16,833 bases of DNA, taken from positions 1-16,833 of the forward strand of contig JAKAWN010000111.1 of assembly GCA_021827245.1 (NCBI GenBank), read 5' to 3'. Origin of the DNA: Acidobacteriota bacterium (GTDB taxonomy: Bacteria; Acidobacteriota; Terriglobia; UBA7540). A program made the position numbers and the translations under genes. Below the pieces are notes generated by a model, which saw only the letters and a program-made list of their open reading frames with translations, ran no database searches and was not told where the DNA came from. Below, in pieces: positions 1 to 8,015 of the stretch. The number at the start of each line of letters is the position of its first letter. Within the stretch, counting starts at the first letter, position 1.

Positions 1-811
1 GCCAGCCTAGCGTCTCTGCAAGTGTCGGCCCGGCCTCGTTGGGAGCAGCACTTTGACCGGGCTGTATTTGCGTTTCCGTACCATTTCTTTTCGGGAGTGA
101 AGAAATCGGTTCCTCAACAGACTGCTCCATCAATGGTTTCGCATAGTTGATAGGAACAGCGAAATTGAGGTTCTGGCCTGCCTCAATCGAACTGACGACA
201 ACGCCAATTACCTCACCGTGATCGTTGAAAACAGGATTCCCGCTGCTCCCGGCCGAAATCGGCGCGGAGATTTGGAAAAGTCTTCGGCCATTGAAGTCAC
301 GTATTGCACTGACCAACCCATTTGAGACTGTTTGCCCGAGTCCCTCGGGGCTTCCAATTACCACGACTGGCTGTCCCGCATACACCTTGTCCGAGTCACC
401 TAGCATTACAGGTTGGGCATCGACACCGTCAACGCGTAGGAGCACCAAATCGTTATTCACATCGTAGCCCTTGGCCTTTGTAGCCAGGATCACCGCCCCT
501 GTGCCGGAGAATCTTATCCCTACAGTTGTTGTGCCCTGCACTACGTGGAAATTGGTGAGTAGCAAGTCCTGGTTTCCAATAAAAACCCCCGTGCCTAATT
601 TCGCAGACTGAGAGTTGGCCGCGACAATTACCGCAATCGCCTTGCTGTTACTCGCAAGGATTGCAGATGGTGTCTCCGTGGTGCCCACATTGGTCTGGCT
701 CAGGGCATTTCGGTCCTGTCGAGGCCGCGTTGCCGGACTCTGGGCTTTTCCAAATGTGGCCAGGAGTGCCGCTGAAGCAAGAAACAAGGAGAAATACGAG
801 CGCACGTTCAT
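1..811 (-). CDS. Secreted trypsin-like serine protease (S1C/HtrA-like), C-terminus cut by window edge
   Basis: The reading frame is open from an ATG at 811 to the left edge, giving 270 residues without a stop. Residues 1-23 are a signal peptide (short basic start, hydrophobic core, AxA-like end at GKAQ). The chymotrypsin-fold triad is complete: His89 in TNFHVV, Asp121 in NNDLVLL and Ser190 in GSSGNP, in the order and spacing of HtrA/DegP-type proteases. The segment around residues 214-224 (NLNFAVPINYA) is the usual end of the protease domain in this family. After it comes a Pro/Gln/Glu-rich linker; whatever domain follows (PDZ, TPR or other) lies outside the window. A GGAGGG precedes the ATG at unusually short distance, but no better in-frame start exists. 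It probably cleaves proteins in the periplasm or outside the cell; the substrate is unknown. Family assignment is firm, the exact subfamily is not. Confidence 0.88.
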   Translation of the reverse strand, partial: MNVRSYFSLFLASAALLATFGKAQSPATRPRQDRNALSQTNVGTTETPSAILASNSKAIAVIVAANSQSAKLGTGVFIGNQDLLLTNFHVVQGTTTVGIRFSGTGAVILATKAKGYDVNNDLVLLRVDGVDAQPVMLGDSDKVYAGQPVVVIGSPEGLGQTVSNGLVSAIRDFNGRRLFQISAPISAGSSGNPVFNDHGEVIGVVVSSIEAGQNLNFAVPINYAKPLMEQSVEEPISSLPKRNGTETQIQPGQSAAPNEAGPTLAETLGW

Positions 812-962
812 CCCTCCATTTAAGATCTGAGGTGCTGCCGTCGCACGCAGCTCCATTCTGCGCCAGCCTGGAATCGTATATCATGGATGGCAAGCCGTGA
901 TCGGCCCGAGCGAGGCCAACGGAAAACAGTCGTTAGAAAATGTCACGTGGTAGAATTGCCGT

Positions 963-1214
963 GTGACTGAATTAGGACAAAACAGATACCGTATCGTGCT
1001 GCACGACCGGCCAGGGCCGAATGACCTTGGGGAGATGGCGGAAACTGAGATGTACGGCTATGTGCGGACACGGTTAGGCAGCATGGATGCAGCCGAAGCC
1101 GTGCTTCGAGAGCTGGAGGAAAAGGGTACGGTGATTACCTACTTTCATTCTCCGCTAGGTCCAAAAAATCAAGTTGAGATTCGGCGGGTCGTCAAGAGCG
1201 AATCGGTCCGCTAG
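963..1214 (+). CDS. Hypothetical protein, 83 aa
   Basis: I do not recognise a family. The frame starts with GTG at 963 and encodes a charged, soluble 83-residue protein with an alternating strand-like N-terminus (RYRIVLHDR), a helical middle (residues 39-54, MDAAEAVLRELEEKG) and a strand-like end (QVEIRRVV), a pattern that resembles a small alpha/beta domain rather than a random frame. There is no Shine-Dalgarno sequence before the GTG. A TAGAAT at 951-956 sits where a -10 box would make the transcript start at or next to the GTG, so a leaderless mRNA is possible, though no good -35 is visible. An 8-bp hairpin lies 37 nt past the stop. The gene ends 4 nt into the convergent lipoprotein fragment. 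It could still be a chance frame. Confidence 0.5.
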   Translation: MTELGQNRYRIVLHDRPGPNDLGEMAETEMYGYVRTRLGSMDAAEAVLRELEEKGTVITYFHSPLGPKNQVEIRRVVKSESVR

Positions 1215-1450
1215 ACTCTCTCCCGCCCGCTGACGCAGAGGACGGTTCTGCAGTTCACGGTAGCAGTGAACTGTTGAACTGCTCCCGTCAGCAAGGTGAC
1301 ATTCTGCGGCGAGATTGAAACGCAGGTGACTGGCGGCAACACCGTGGCTGCCCCACCGCCGCAGTTACTCGCGGCCATGGCCTGCAAGAGGATCAGTGCG
1401 GTGAGAACGCTCTTGCCATAGAAATCGTTCGTAGATGTCCCCATGTTCAT
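1211..1450 (-). pseudogene. Truncated Ig-like (BIG_2-type) lipoprotein fragment
   Basis: From an ATG at 1450 the frame encodes 79 residues: a hydrophobic segment (SVLTALILLQAMAASNC) that ends in a lipobox-like Cys followed by GGG, then VSISPQNVTLLTG and QQFTATVN. The latter is the first strand pair of a bacterial Ig-like domain, which in soil acidobacteria normally continues for several repeats of about 90 residues. Here the frame falls into unrelated residues right after the ATVN strand and stops, so only the export signal and about 25 residues of the first Ig domain remain. A perfect 8-bp hairpin (1251-1273) lies exactly at the break. A GTG at 1528 would extend the frame, but it lies inside another hairpin and adds no signal-like sequence. 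It is most likely a decayed surface or adhesin-like protein gene. Confidence 0.6.
1251..1273. repeat. Perfect inverted repeat, 8-bp arms
   Basis: CAGTTCAC and GTGAACTG are perfect complements around a 7-nt loop. The structure sits 37 nt downstream of the 83-aa gene stop and at the break point of the Ig-like fragment. No T-run follows, so it is not a classic intrinsic terminator. It may be a transcript-end structure or partly a by-product of the coding sequence of the Ig strand. Confidence 0.5.
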
Positions 1451-1508
1451 CGGCGCCCGCTGCGCCGGCTGACTCTTTCCTCGGCATTTCGCCACCGCGA
1501 CTTGAGCC

Positions 1509-1528
1509 GTGTCTGGTGTGCCAGACAC
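1509..1528. repeat. Perfect hairpin GTGTCTGG/CCAGACAC, REP-like
   Basis: Two 8-nt arms with a 4-nt TGTG loop form a perfect palindromic hairpin in non-coding DNA. Its size and position between genes fit a REP-type extragenic palindrome, but only one copy is seen in the window, so dispersal in the genome is an inference. Confidence 0.5.
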
Positions 1529-1836
1529 AACACCGGGACAATACGCTCAGTATGGACGCATGTCCGGCGCGAGAGCCCGGGTGATGGCCTCCCTGCGCAA
1601 CTTGGTCATCTTCCGGCTGCGCCTCGCTGGAGCCGCCTCGCCTACCGAAGCTCTCCGCTTCTGCGCTCGCAGTGACCGTCGGCCCCTGCGGACGATCAGT
1701 CTGGCGATGAACTGATCCCGCGAAACGGGACTCGGTTAACCTGGCGATCCTCGGCGGGCTTGTCCCGCCCGCGCCCCCCTCTGCCTGCTCAAGTTATCGC
1801 GCAGGCCATCTTTCCTGCATTACACCCGAATTGCCT
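1529..1836. other. Gap without a credible gene; two small hairpins
   Basis: No frame here has a start with ribosome binding site and family-like content. Two small GC-rich hairpins lie within it: TCCCG/CGGGA at 1716-1730 and GGCGGG/CCCGCC at 1753-1769. The second is 68 nt downstream of the minus-strand dehydrogenase stop and could help end that transcript, although no U-tract follows on that strand. I see nothing else. Confidence 0.5.
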
Positions 1837-2544
1837 TCATCCCAGCACGGGCGCCACGACACTGCGGAGGGCGTGAGCCTGATCGCTCAGCAGAAAGTGA
1901 ATCACGCGCGCCACGTCATCCACCTTCACCCATCGAGAAATGTCGGCGTTAGGCATGGCGGCCCGGTTGTCGGGCGTGTCCATCGTTCCCGGCATCACGC
2001 AGTGAACGTGAATGTTGTAGTCTTTCAGTTCCTGGGCGAGGATTTCGCTCAATTGGCGAACCGCTCCCTTGGAGACGGCGTAGGCGGCGATGCCCGCTCC
2101 GCCGCCCCGCAGGATGGCGCCGCTCGAAACGGTGACAATCCGGCCAAAATTTTGCAGAATCATTTGCGGCACGACGGCACGAATAGCGAAGATGACCGAG
2201 CGCAGGTTCATGTCGAGCATTCGCTCCCAAACGTCACCGCTGGTCTCATAGCTTTGGCCGGCCGCGAACCCTCCCGCGGCCGCGACCAAGAAGTCCAAAC
2301 GGCCTTCGCCCGCGATGGTCTGGTGGACGAAGCGCGCAGTCTCTTTGGCGTCGGTGAGGTCAACTTGGGCTCCGACAAGCCGGTTTTTGGCCTGGCCAGC
2401 GCGCTCTACCAAGCGCGCCCAGGCTTCCTCCGAACGATAGGGCAGGGCGACGCGGGCCCCGCTGGCCAGCAGGTTCATGACTACGGAGCTGCCGAGCGCG
2501 CCTGTTCCGCCGGTCACCATCGCCATTCGATTCTCGAATTCCAT
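1837..2544 (-). CDS. SDR family NAD(P)-dependent oxidoreductase
   Basis: This 235-residue protein is a classical short-chain dehydrogenase/reductase that moves hydride between NAD(P)H and a carbonyl or alcohol in the cytoplasm. The Rossmann glycine motif is TGGTGALG at residues 11-18. Asp62 in QVDLTD sits where the family contacts the adenine ring. The catalytic set is Asn113 (MNLRS), Ser141 (VSSGA), Tyr155 and Lys159 (YAVSK), followed by the MPGTMDTP cofactor loop at 184-191. The NNAG motif found in many members reads AAAGG here. AGGAG lies 5-6 nt before the ATG at 2544. The gene is monocistronic and divergent from the efflux operon, with TAAAAT (2578-2583, minus strand) as a weak -10 candidate. 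The substrate cannot be read from sequence. Confidence 0.92.
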   Translation of the reverse strand: MEFENRMAMVTGGTGALGSSVVMNLLASGARVALPYRSEEAWARLVERAGQAKNRLVGAQVDLTDAKETARFVHQTIAGEGRLDFLVAAAGGFAAGQSYETSGDVWERMLDMNLRSVIFAIRAVVPQMILQNFGRIVTVSSGAILRGGGAGIAAYAVSKGAVRQLSEILAQELKDYNIHVHCVMPGTMDTPDNRAAMPNADISRWVKVDDVARVIHFLLSDQAHALRSVVAPVLG

Positions 2545-2719
2545 GGCATCTCCTCGCTCTCACAGGTTGCAAGATGCATTTTAACAGATGCTTGGGCGCG
2601 GCATGCCGCCAACCCCGCCGTCCCGGTTGCCAACTGACGGCAACTGCTGCGAAAATACGCTTGTCCCCCTTGCGGGGGCAAAACCTGAACGTTATTCCTC
2701 AGCTGAAGTTTAGGGGCGC

Positions 2720-2739
2720 CGGTCCGGCCATCAGGACCG
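2720..2739. promoter_or_regulatory. Inverted repeat CGGTCC/GGACCG upstream of efflux operon
   Basis: Six-base perfect arms around an 8-nt spacer lie in the 245-bp divergent region between the dehydrogenase and the efflux adaptor, about 50 nt before the adaptor start. The position suits an operator for a TetR-like repressor, but no regulator gene is adjacent. This is a weak inference. Confidence 0.25.
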
Positions 2740-2789
2740 CCTGTAACGTTCGTGCTGGCTTGTGCGTCTTACTGAAAAGGGGTTTGAGA

Positions 2790-3941
2790 TTGCGTTCAAA
2801 ACTTCGATTGCAAAGGTCTGAAGCATTTCTGTTTGTTCTGATCCTGTCGTTTGCTTGGGTCAGCGCGTGCAGCAGCCAGGACAACCATGCGCAGCCGGGC
2901 ATGATGGCTGGCCCGGTTCCCGTGACTGTGGCGAAGGTCGGCCAGGAGACCGTCCCGATCGAGGTGCAGGCTATTGGCGCGGGAGAAGCCTACTCGACGG
3001 TCACCGTTGAATCACAAGTGGATGGGATCATCCAGAAGGTGGGTTTTGTTGAAGGCCAGGACGTGAAGGCAGGCGATCTTCTGTTTACGATTGACCCGGC
3101 GCCCTTCCAGGCGGCTTTACAGCAGGCCGAGGCGAACCTGGCTCGTGACAAGGCTCAAGCCCAATACGCGGAGGCGCAGCTCGCGCGGAACCAGAAGCTC
3201 TACCAGTCGGGGATCGTCTCTACCGACCAATACGATCAATTCAGGAGCAACGCCCAGGCTCTTGAAGCGGCCACGCGCGCTGATGCAGCGGCCATCCGGA
3301 ATGCCAAGATTCAGCTCGGCTATTGCACGATTCGGTCGCCGATCAGCGGCAGGACCGGAAGCCTGCTGGTACATCCTGGCAACTTGATCAAGAACAACTC
3401 CACCAGCCTGGTGGTCATCAATCAGATTTCCCCCATCTATGTGGACTTTTCCGTCCCCGAGCAATACTTGGATCAGATCAAAGGCGCTTTGGCCGCGGGA
3501 CGCCGGATGACGGTGACGGCTCGGATTCCCGGCCAGTCGGAGCCCGAAGTGGGCTATCTGAGTTTTGTGAACAACACCGTGGACAGCAGCACCGGAACCG
3601 TGCTGTTGAAGGGGACTTTCCAGAACCCCCGCCATCGCCTCTGGCCCGGACAATTTGTCAATGTGGACCTGGTTCTGAGCGCTCAGCCAAATGCCGTCGT
3701 GGTGCCGTCCCAGGCGGTTCAGACCGGCCCGAAGGGCCAGTATGTTTACCTGGTCAAGCCCGATCAGAGCGTTGCTTTCCAGCCCGTCCAGGCTGGCGTA
3801 AACTATCAGGGCGCGACCGTGATCGCCAAGGGACTTCAACCGGGTGAAACGGTGGTGACGGACGGGCAACTGCGGCTTTATCCTGGCGCCAAAATTCTGA
3901 TCAAGGATAGTCCGCCCAGCGCCGCGGAAGGCCACTCATGA
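2790..3941 (+). CDS. RND efflux periplasmic adaptor (membrane fusion lipoprotein), MdtA/AcrA-like
   Basis: This is the adaptor of a tripartite efflux pump, bridging the inner-membrane RND transporter and an outer-membrane channel. I choose a TTG at 2790: AAGGGG (2777-2782) lies 7 nt before it, and the product then begins with a clean lipoprotein signal peptide (basic start, hydrophobic core at 12-23, VSAC lipobox with Cys27). The frame is open back to an ATG at 2574, but that extension is Arg/Cys-rich and not signal-like. The mature part shows the family order: beta-barrel strand PVPVTVAKV, first lipoyl half (VDGIIQKVGFVEGQDVKAGDLLFTID), a coiled-coil hairpin of Gln/Ala-rich helices, second lipoyl half (CTIRSPISGRTG), then barrel and membrane-proximal domains. 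Its 383 residues are normal. The stop overlaps the pump start by 4 nt (ATGA). Confidence 0.92.
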   Translation: MRSKLRLQRSEAFLFVLILSFAWVSACSSQDNHAQPGMMAGPVPVTVAKVGQETVPIEVQAIGAGEAYSTVTVESQVDGIIQKVGFVEGQDVKAGDLLFTIDPAPFQAALQQAEANLARDKAQAQYAEAQLARNQKLYQSGIVSTDQYDQFRSNAQALEAATRADAAAIRNAKIQLGYCTIRSPISGRTGSLLVHPGNLIKNNSTSLVVINQISPIYVDFSVPEQYLDQIKGALAAGRRMTVTARIPGQSEPEVGYLSFVNNTVDSSTGTVLLKGTFQNPRHRLWPGQFVNVDLVLSAQPNAVVVPSQAVQTGPKGQYVYLVKPDQSVAFQPVQAGVNYQGATVIAKGLQPGETVVTDGQLRLYPGAKILIKDSPPSAAEGHS

Positions 3942-6900
3942 ACCTCGCTGAACTTTTTATTCGCCGGCCCGTCATGACAACCTTGTTCATGCTGGGCATT
4001 TTGCTGTTCGGCATCATGGCCTACCGAACCTTGCCGGTCAGCGACCTGCCGAACGTGGATTACCCTACCATTCAGGTGAGTGCCAGCCTGCCGGGGGCCA
4101 GCCCGGAAACCATGGCCTCGGCGGTGGCGACGCCGCTCGAACGCCAGTTTTCCACTATCCCTGGCCTCGATTCCATGATCTCCACCAACACCCAGGGCGG
4201 CACACAGATCACGCTTCAGTTCAGCCTGAGCCGCAACATTGACGCCGCCGCCCAGGATGTTCAGGCGATGATCGCCAAGGCGGAGGGTCAGCTTCCGGCG
4301 GGCATGCCGAGCCCGCCTTCTTATCAGAAGGTCAATCCCTCGAACACGCCGATCCTTTTTATGGCAGTCCATTCCAGCACGCTTCCGCTTTCTACCGTGG
4401 ATCAGTACGCGTACACGTTGATGGCGGAGCGCATCTCGATGGTCAGCGGCGTGGCCCAAGTCTCGATTTACGGCGAGCAAAAATACGCCGTCCGCATCGA
4501 GCTCGATCCCAAGGCGCTGGCAGCGCGAAGCCTGGGCGTTGATCAAGTCACGCAGGCTATCCAGAACGCCAACGTCAACCTTCCGACCGGGACCCTTTAC
4601 GGCACGCACAAGGCGTTCACCGTTCAGGCGACCGGCCAATTGATGGATGCCGCCGCCTATCGTCCGCTGATTGTGGCTTATCGAAAGGGCTCACCGGTGC
4701 GCCTGGATGAGCTCGGCAATGTAATTGATAGCGTGCAGAATGATAAAGCGTCCGCCTGGTTTGACGGTCAACGGGCGGAAGTCCTGGCCGTTCAACGCCA
4801 GCCCGGCACCAATACCATTGAAGTGGTGAACAACGTCCGCAAGCTCCTGCCGGTGTTTGAAAAGGAGATGCCGGCCTCGATCCATCTGAGCATTCTCCAT
4901 GACCGCTCGCAGATGATCCGCGACTCGGTGAACGACGTTAAGTTCACCCTGTATCTCACCTTGTGCCTGGTCGTGCTGGTCATTTTCATCTTTCTGCGGA
5001 ACGTTTCCGCGACGCTTATCCCCAGCTTGGCGCTGCCCATGTCCATTATCGGCACGTTCGCCGTGATGTACCTGCTGGGCTATACCGTGGATAACCTTTC
5101 GTTGATGGCGCTGGTGCTGGCGGTCGGCTTTGTGGTGGATGACGCCATCGTCATGCTGGAAAACATTGTCCGGCACATGGAGCTGGGCGAGGGCGTGTTT
5201 GAAGCGGCGCTGAACGGTTCGCGCGAGATCAGCTTCACCATCCTCTCGATGACGCTGTCGCTCGCCGCTGTCTTTATTCCTGTCCTATTTATGCGCGGGA
5301 TTATCGGCCGCCTGCTGCACGAATTTTCCGTCGTCATCATCTCCGCCGTGCTGGTCTCCGGGCTGGTTTCTTTGACCCTCACCCCGATGCTTTGCAGCCG
5401 CTTCTTGCGCCACCAGCCCAAGGAGAAGCACGGCAAGTTGTTCCAGGCTTCCGAGCGCGGGTTTGCCGCCTTATTCCGCGGCTACGAGTGGACGCTCGGA
5501 AAAGCTTTGAAGCACCGATTCACTACCTTCGTCGTCTCTCTTTTACTGCTGGCCGCGACGGTCTATCTCTTCGTAAAGATCCCCACCGGCTTCCTGCCTT
5601 CGGAGGATAGCGGCTTGATTTTTGGCGTGACCCTGGCGCAGCAAGGCATTTCCTACGACGCCATGGTGAAACACCAAAAGGAAATCGCTGCCATCGTCAT
5701 GAAAGATCCCAACGTCGCCAACAGCATGTCGTTTGCGGGCGCGGGCGGGCCAGGCGGCGGCGGCAATTCGGGCTTCTTCTTCTGCCAGTTGAAGCCACAC
5801 CCACAGCCCTCGCAGGTTTTCCTCGATGACGTTAAGAGCTTCTTGCACATTCCGTTGCCGCCGCAAAACAACGAATATCGCTCCCTGACCACCGACCAGG
5901 TCATCAGCGAGCTGCGGCCCAAGCTCGCCGCCGTTCCCGGCGTGCTCGCTTTCATGCAAAACCCTCCGCCCATTCAGATTGGGGCTCGCCTGGCCAAGGG
6001 CGCGTACCAGTACACGCTCGAAGGCCCCAACACGGACGAACTCTATCGCGTCTCCGATCAGTTGCTGGCCAAGATGATGAAGCTGCCGGGCCTTGAAGAC
6101 GTCAACACCGACCTCCAGATCGCCAATCCGCAGGTCAACGTGGTCATTGACCGCGACAAAGCGGGGGCGCTAGGCGTCAGCGCTTACCAGATTGAAAACG
6201 CCTTAGCCGTGGCTTACGGCGAACAGCGCGTTTCCACCATTTACGCTCCCAATGACGAATACTGGGTCGTCGAGCAGCTCGAGCCGAAATACCAAATGAA
6301 TCCCGCGTCGCTTTCCATGCTGTATGTCAGCTCGTCGAGCGGCCAACTGGTGCCCCTCGACGCGCTGACGAAGGAGACCGAAAGCCTGGGCCCGCTCTCC
6401 GTCAACCACACCGGCCAACTCCCCTCGGTGACGATATCCTTCAACCTCAAGCCGGGTGTTCCGCTCAGTCAGGCGGTCAGTGAAGTGGATCGTGTGGCGC
6501 GCCAGGTGGTGCCGGCCGACATTAGCGGCATGTTCCAGGGGACCGCGCAGCAATACCAATCTTCCCTCGTCGGGCTCGGCATCCTGCTCGGGGTGACGGT
6601 GCTCGTGATTTATCTTGTGCTGGGAATTCTCTACGAGAGCTTCATCCATCCCATCACGATTCTTTCGGGCTTGCCCTCCGCCGCTTTCGGCGCTCTGCTG
6701 ACCCTGACGCTTTTCCACATGGAGCTGGACCTTTACGGTTTTGTCGGCATCATCATGCTGATCGGCATCGTCAAAAAGAACGCCATCATGATGATTGACT
6801 TTGCCCTCGACGCCGAGCGCCGGGGCGGGAAATCGAGCGAAGAAGCGATCTACCACGGCGCGCTGGTGCGCTTCCGTCCCATTATGATGACCACCTTTGC

Positions 6901-7165
6901 CGCCCTGATGGGCATTTTGCCCATCGCCATCGGAATTGGCGCCGGATCGGATTCGCGCCGTCCGCTGGGCATGTGCGTCGTCGGCGGGCTGATCTTCTCG
7001 CAGGTGGTCACGCTTTACATCACGCCGGTCTATTACGTGTACCTGGACAAGTTCCAGCACTGGGTGGGGCGCCTCTTCCGCAAAGCCGAAGTCGCCGGCG
7101 CGCCGGAAGCTCTGCCCGCCGAGCCGCTCTTCGCCGACCCGCCGGAAGCGCCGGCTGGCCGATGA
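3938..7165 (+). CDS. RND multidrug efflux transporter permease (HAE1 family, MdtB/MdtC/AcrB-like)
   Basis: This is a 1075-residue proton-driven inner-membrane pump that exports hydrophobic compounds, full length for the family. It has the internal duplication of RND proteins: an N-terminal helix (TTLFMLGILLFGIMAYR) before a large periplasmic loop, a helix bundle from about residue 335, then the second loop and second bundle. The proton-relay residues are present: Asp401 and Asp402 in VVDDAIVMLEN (TM4) and Lys947 in KKNAIMMIDFA (TM10). The second bundle also shows RFRPIMMTTFAALMGILP. A Gly-rich stretch near residue 605 (GGPGGGGNSG) lies in the second periplasmic loop. Start ATG overlaps the adaptor stop, so the two are translationally coupled. 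No outer-membrane factor gene follows, so a TolC-like protein from elsewhere is probably shared. Substrates are unknown. Confidence 0.95.
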   Translation: MNLAELFIRRPVMTTLFMLGILLFGIMAYRTLPVSDLPNVDYPTIQVSASLPGASPETMASAVATPLERQFSTIPGLDSMISTNTQGGTQITLQFSLSRNIDAAAQDVQAMIAKAEGQLPAGMPSPPSYQKVNPSNTPILFMAVHSSTLPLSTVDQYAYTLMAERISMVSGVAQVSIYGEQKYAVRIELDPKALAARSLGVDQVTQAIQNANVNLPTGTLYGTHKAFTVQATGQLMDAAAYRPLIVAYRKGSPVRLDELGNVIDSVQNDKASAWFDGQRAEVLAVQRQPGTNTIEVVNNVRKLLPVFEKEMPASIHLSILHDRSQMIRDSVNDVKFTLYLTLCLVVLVIFIFLRNVSATLIPSLALPMSIIGTFAVMYLLGYTVDNLSLMALVLAVGFVVDDAIVMLENIVRHMELGEGVFEAALNGSREISFTILSMTLSLAAVFIPVLFMRGIIGRLLHEFSVVIISAVLVSGLVSLTLTPMLCSRFLRHQPKEKHGKLFQASERGFAALFRGYEWTLGKALKHRFTTFVVSLLLLAATVYLFVKIPTGFLPSEDSGLIFGVTLAQQGISYDAMVKHQKEIAAIVMKDPNVANSMSFAGAGGPGGGGNSGFFFCQLKPHPQPSQVFLDDVKSFLHIPLPPQNNEYRSLTTDQVISELRPKLAAVPGVLAFMQNPPPIQIGARLAKGAYQYTLEGPNTDELYRVSDQLLAKMMKLPGLEDVNTDLQIANPQVNVVIDRDKAGALGVSAYQIENALAVAYGEQRVSTIYAPNDEYWVVEQLEPKYQMNPASLSMLYVSSSSGQLVPLDALTKETESLGPLSVNHTGQLPSVTISFNLKPGVPLSQAVSEVDRVARQVVPADISGMFQGTAQQYQSSLVGLGILLGVTVLVIYLVLGILYESFIHPITILSGLPSAAFGALLTLTLFHMELDLYGFVGIIMLIGIVKKNAIMMIDFALDAERRGGKSSEEAIYHGALVRFRPIMMTTFAALMGILPIAIGIGAGSDSRRPLGMCVVGGLIFSQVVTLYITPVYYVYLDKFQHWVGRLFRKAEVAGAPEALPAEPLFADPPEAPAGR

Positions 7166-7262
7166 CCACCTTCACTCGACACTTGCCGCGCCGGTGCTTT
7201 CCTCGCCCGGAGCCGCCCCCGCCACACCCCAAACGAAGCAGGGGCTTTCCCCATCTGATGCT

Positions 7263-7289
7263 TTGCAAATTTGTAGCGGGTGATATAAT
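7263..7289 (+). promoter_or_regulatory. Likely sigma-70 promoter of the molybdenum hydroxylase operon
   Basis: TTGCAA (7263-7268) and a perfect TATAAT (7284-7289) are separated by 15 bp, slightly short of the optimum. It is the only good promoter-like pair in the 211-bp gap after the efflux operon and would give a leader of about 80 nt before the first ATG at 7377. Confidence 0.5.
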
Positions 7290-7376
7290 CGTTCTTCCTT
7301 GCCCGTTCGATTATGGGGCGGAGCGCGGACGGCGCAGGCTCGATTGACGGTTCTCCGGAAGCCCAAGGAGCTCTCC

Positions 7377-8015
7377 ATGAAGAAAAGGAAAAAACAGAAG
7401 CAGGAATCGCCCGCGCTTTCGCGCCGCGATTTCCTGAAAGGCGCCGGGGTGACGGTTTCCGGCGGCTTGCTGGTTGGGAGCACGGTGACGGCGGCGGAAG
7501 CGGCGGAACGCGGCAGCGTTGTCGGTCCGGAACCCGTTCCGATGACGCTGCGCGTCAACGGCGCGAGGCATCGCCTGAATCTCGAGCCGCGGATTACGCT
7601 TCTCGACGCCTTGCGCGATCATCTGGACATCACGGGCTCGAAGAAGGTTTGCGACCGCGCTACCTGTGGCGCCTGCACCGTGCTCATGGACAAAAAGCCC
7701 GTCTATGCGTGCACCGTGCTGGCCATCGAGGCCGAAGGGCACGACATCATGACCATCGAGGGGCTCGCCCGGCCCGGCCAGCTCAGCCCGGTGATGGAAG
7801 CCTTCTGGAAGAACGACGCGCAGCAATGCGGGTTCTGCACGCCCGGCTTTGTGATGGCCTGCACGGCTTTTCTCGAGAAGAATCCTGATCCGACGCTCGA
7901 AGACATTGAAAAGGGCCTCGGCGGCAACCTCTGCCGCTGCGGAACCTACGTCGGCATCCGCCAAGCCGTTCTCGACGCCGCGAAGGCGATGAAAGGAGGG
8001 CAGGCGAATGGCTAG
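7377..8015 (+). CDS. Tat-exported [2Fe-2S] subunit of a xanthine dehydrogenase/aldehyde oxidoreductase
   Basis: This small iron-sulfur subunit passes electrons from the molybdenum centre to the FAD subunit. ATG at 7377 is preceded by AAGGAG 6 nt upstream. Residues 15-45 are a twin-arginine signal (SRRDFLKG, a hydrophobic stretch, AEA), so the folded complex is expected to be exported to the periplasm as in E. coli PaoABC, where only this subunit carries the signal. The plant-type cluster is bound by Cys92, 97, 100 and 112 (CDRATCGAC...C). The second cluster is bound by Cys151, 154, 186 and 188 (CGFC and CRCGTYVGI). At 212 residues it is normal length (PaoA is about 229). Its last codons overlap the start of the next gene by 8 nt, so the operon is tightly coupled. 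Confidence 0.93.
   Translation: MKKRKKQKQESPALSRRDFLKGAGVTVSGGLLVGSTVTAAEAAERGSVVGPEPVPMTLRVNGARHRLNLEPRITLLDALRDHLDITGSKKVCDRATCGACTVLMDKKPVYACTVLAIEAEGHDIMTIEGLARPGQLSPVMEAFWKNDAQQCGFCTPGFVMACTAFLEKNPDPTLEDIEKGLGGNLCRCGTYVGIRQAVLDAAKAMKGGQANG

Noticed and set aside
1509..1715. 68-residue plus-strand frame between the lipoprotein fragment and the dehydrogenase
   Set aside because: Starts inside a palindrome, lacks a ribosome binding site and shows no protein-like pattern; perhaps a decayed remnant but not supportable.
1831..2637. 268-residue plus-strand frame across the dehydrogenase
   Set aside because: It is the antisense of the dehydrogenase, whose motifs and ribosome binding site are clear; His/Arg-rich content is typical of a shadow frame.
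2665..2678. CCCCC-TTGC-GGGGG hairpin before the efflux adaptor
   Set aside because: Five-base stem with mismatches immediately outside; no regulatory class fits.
6203..7060. 285-residue minus-strand frame inside the RND pump
   Set aside because: Composition (His/Asp/Gln-rich) is the usual mirror of membrane-protein codons, and the pump frame is unmistakable.
7241..7252. GGGG-CTTT-CCCC as terminator of the efflux operon
   Set aside because: Only a 4-bp stem and no T-run; too weak to call.
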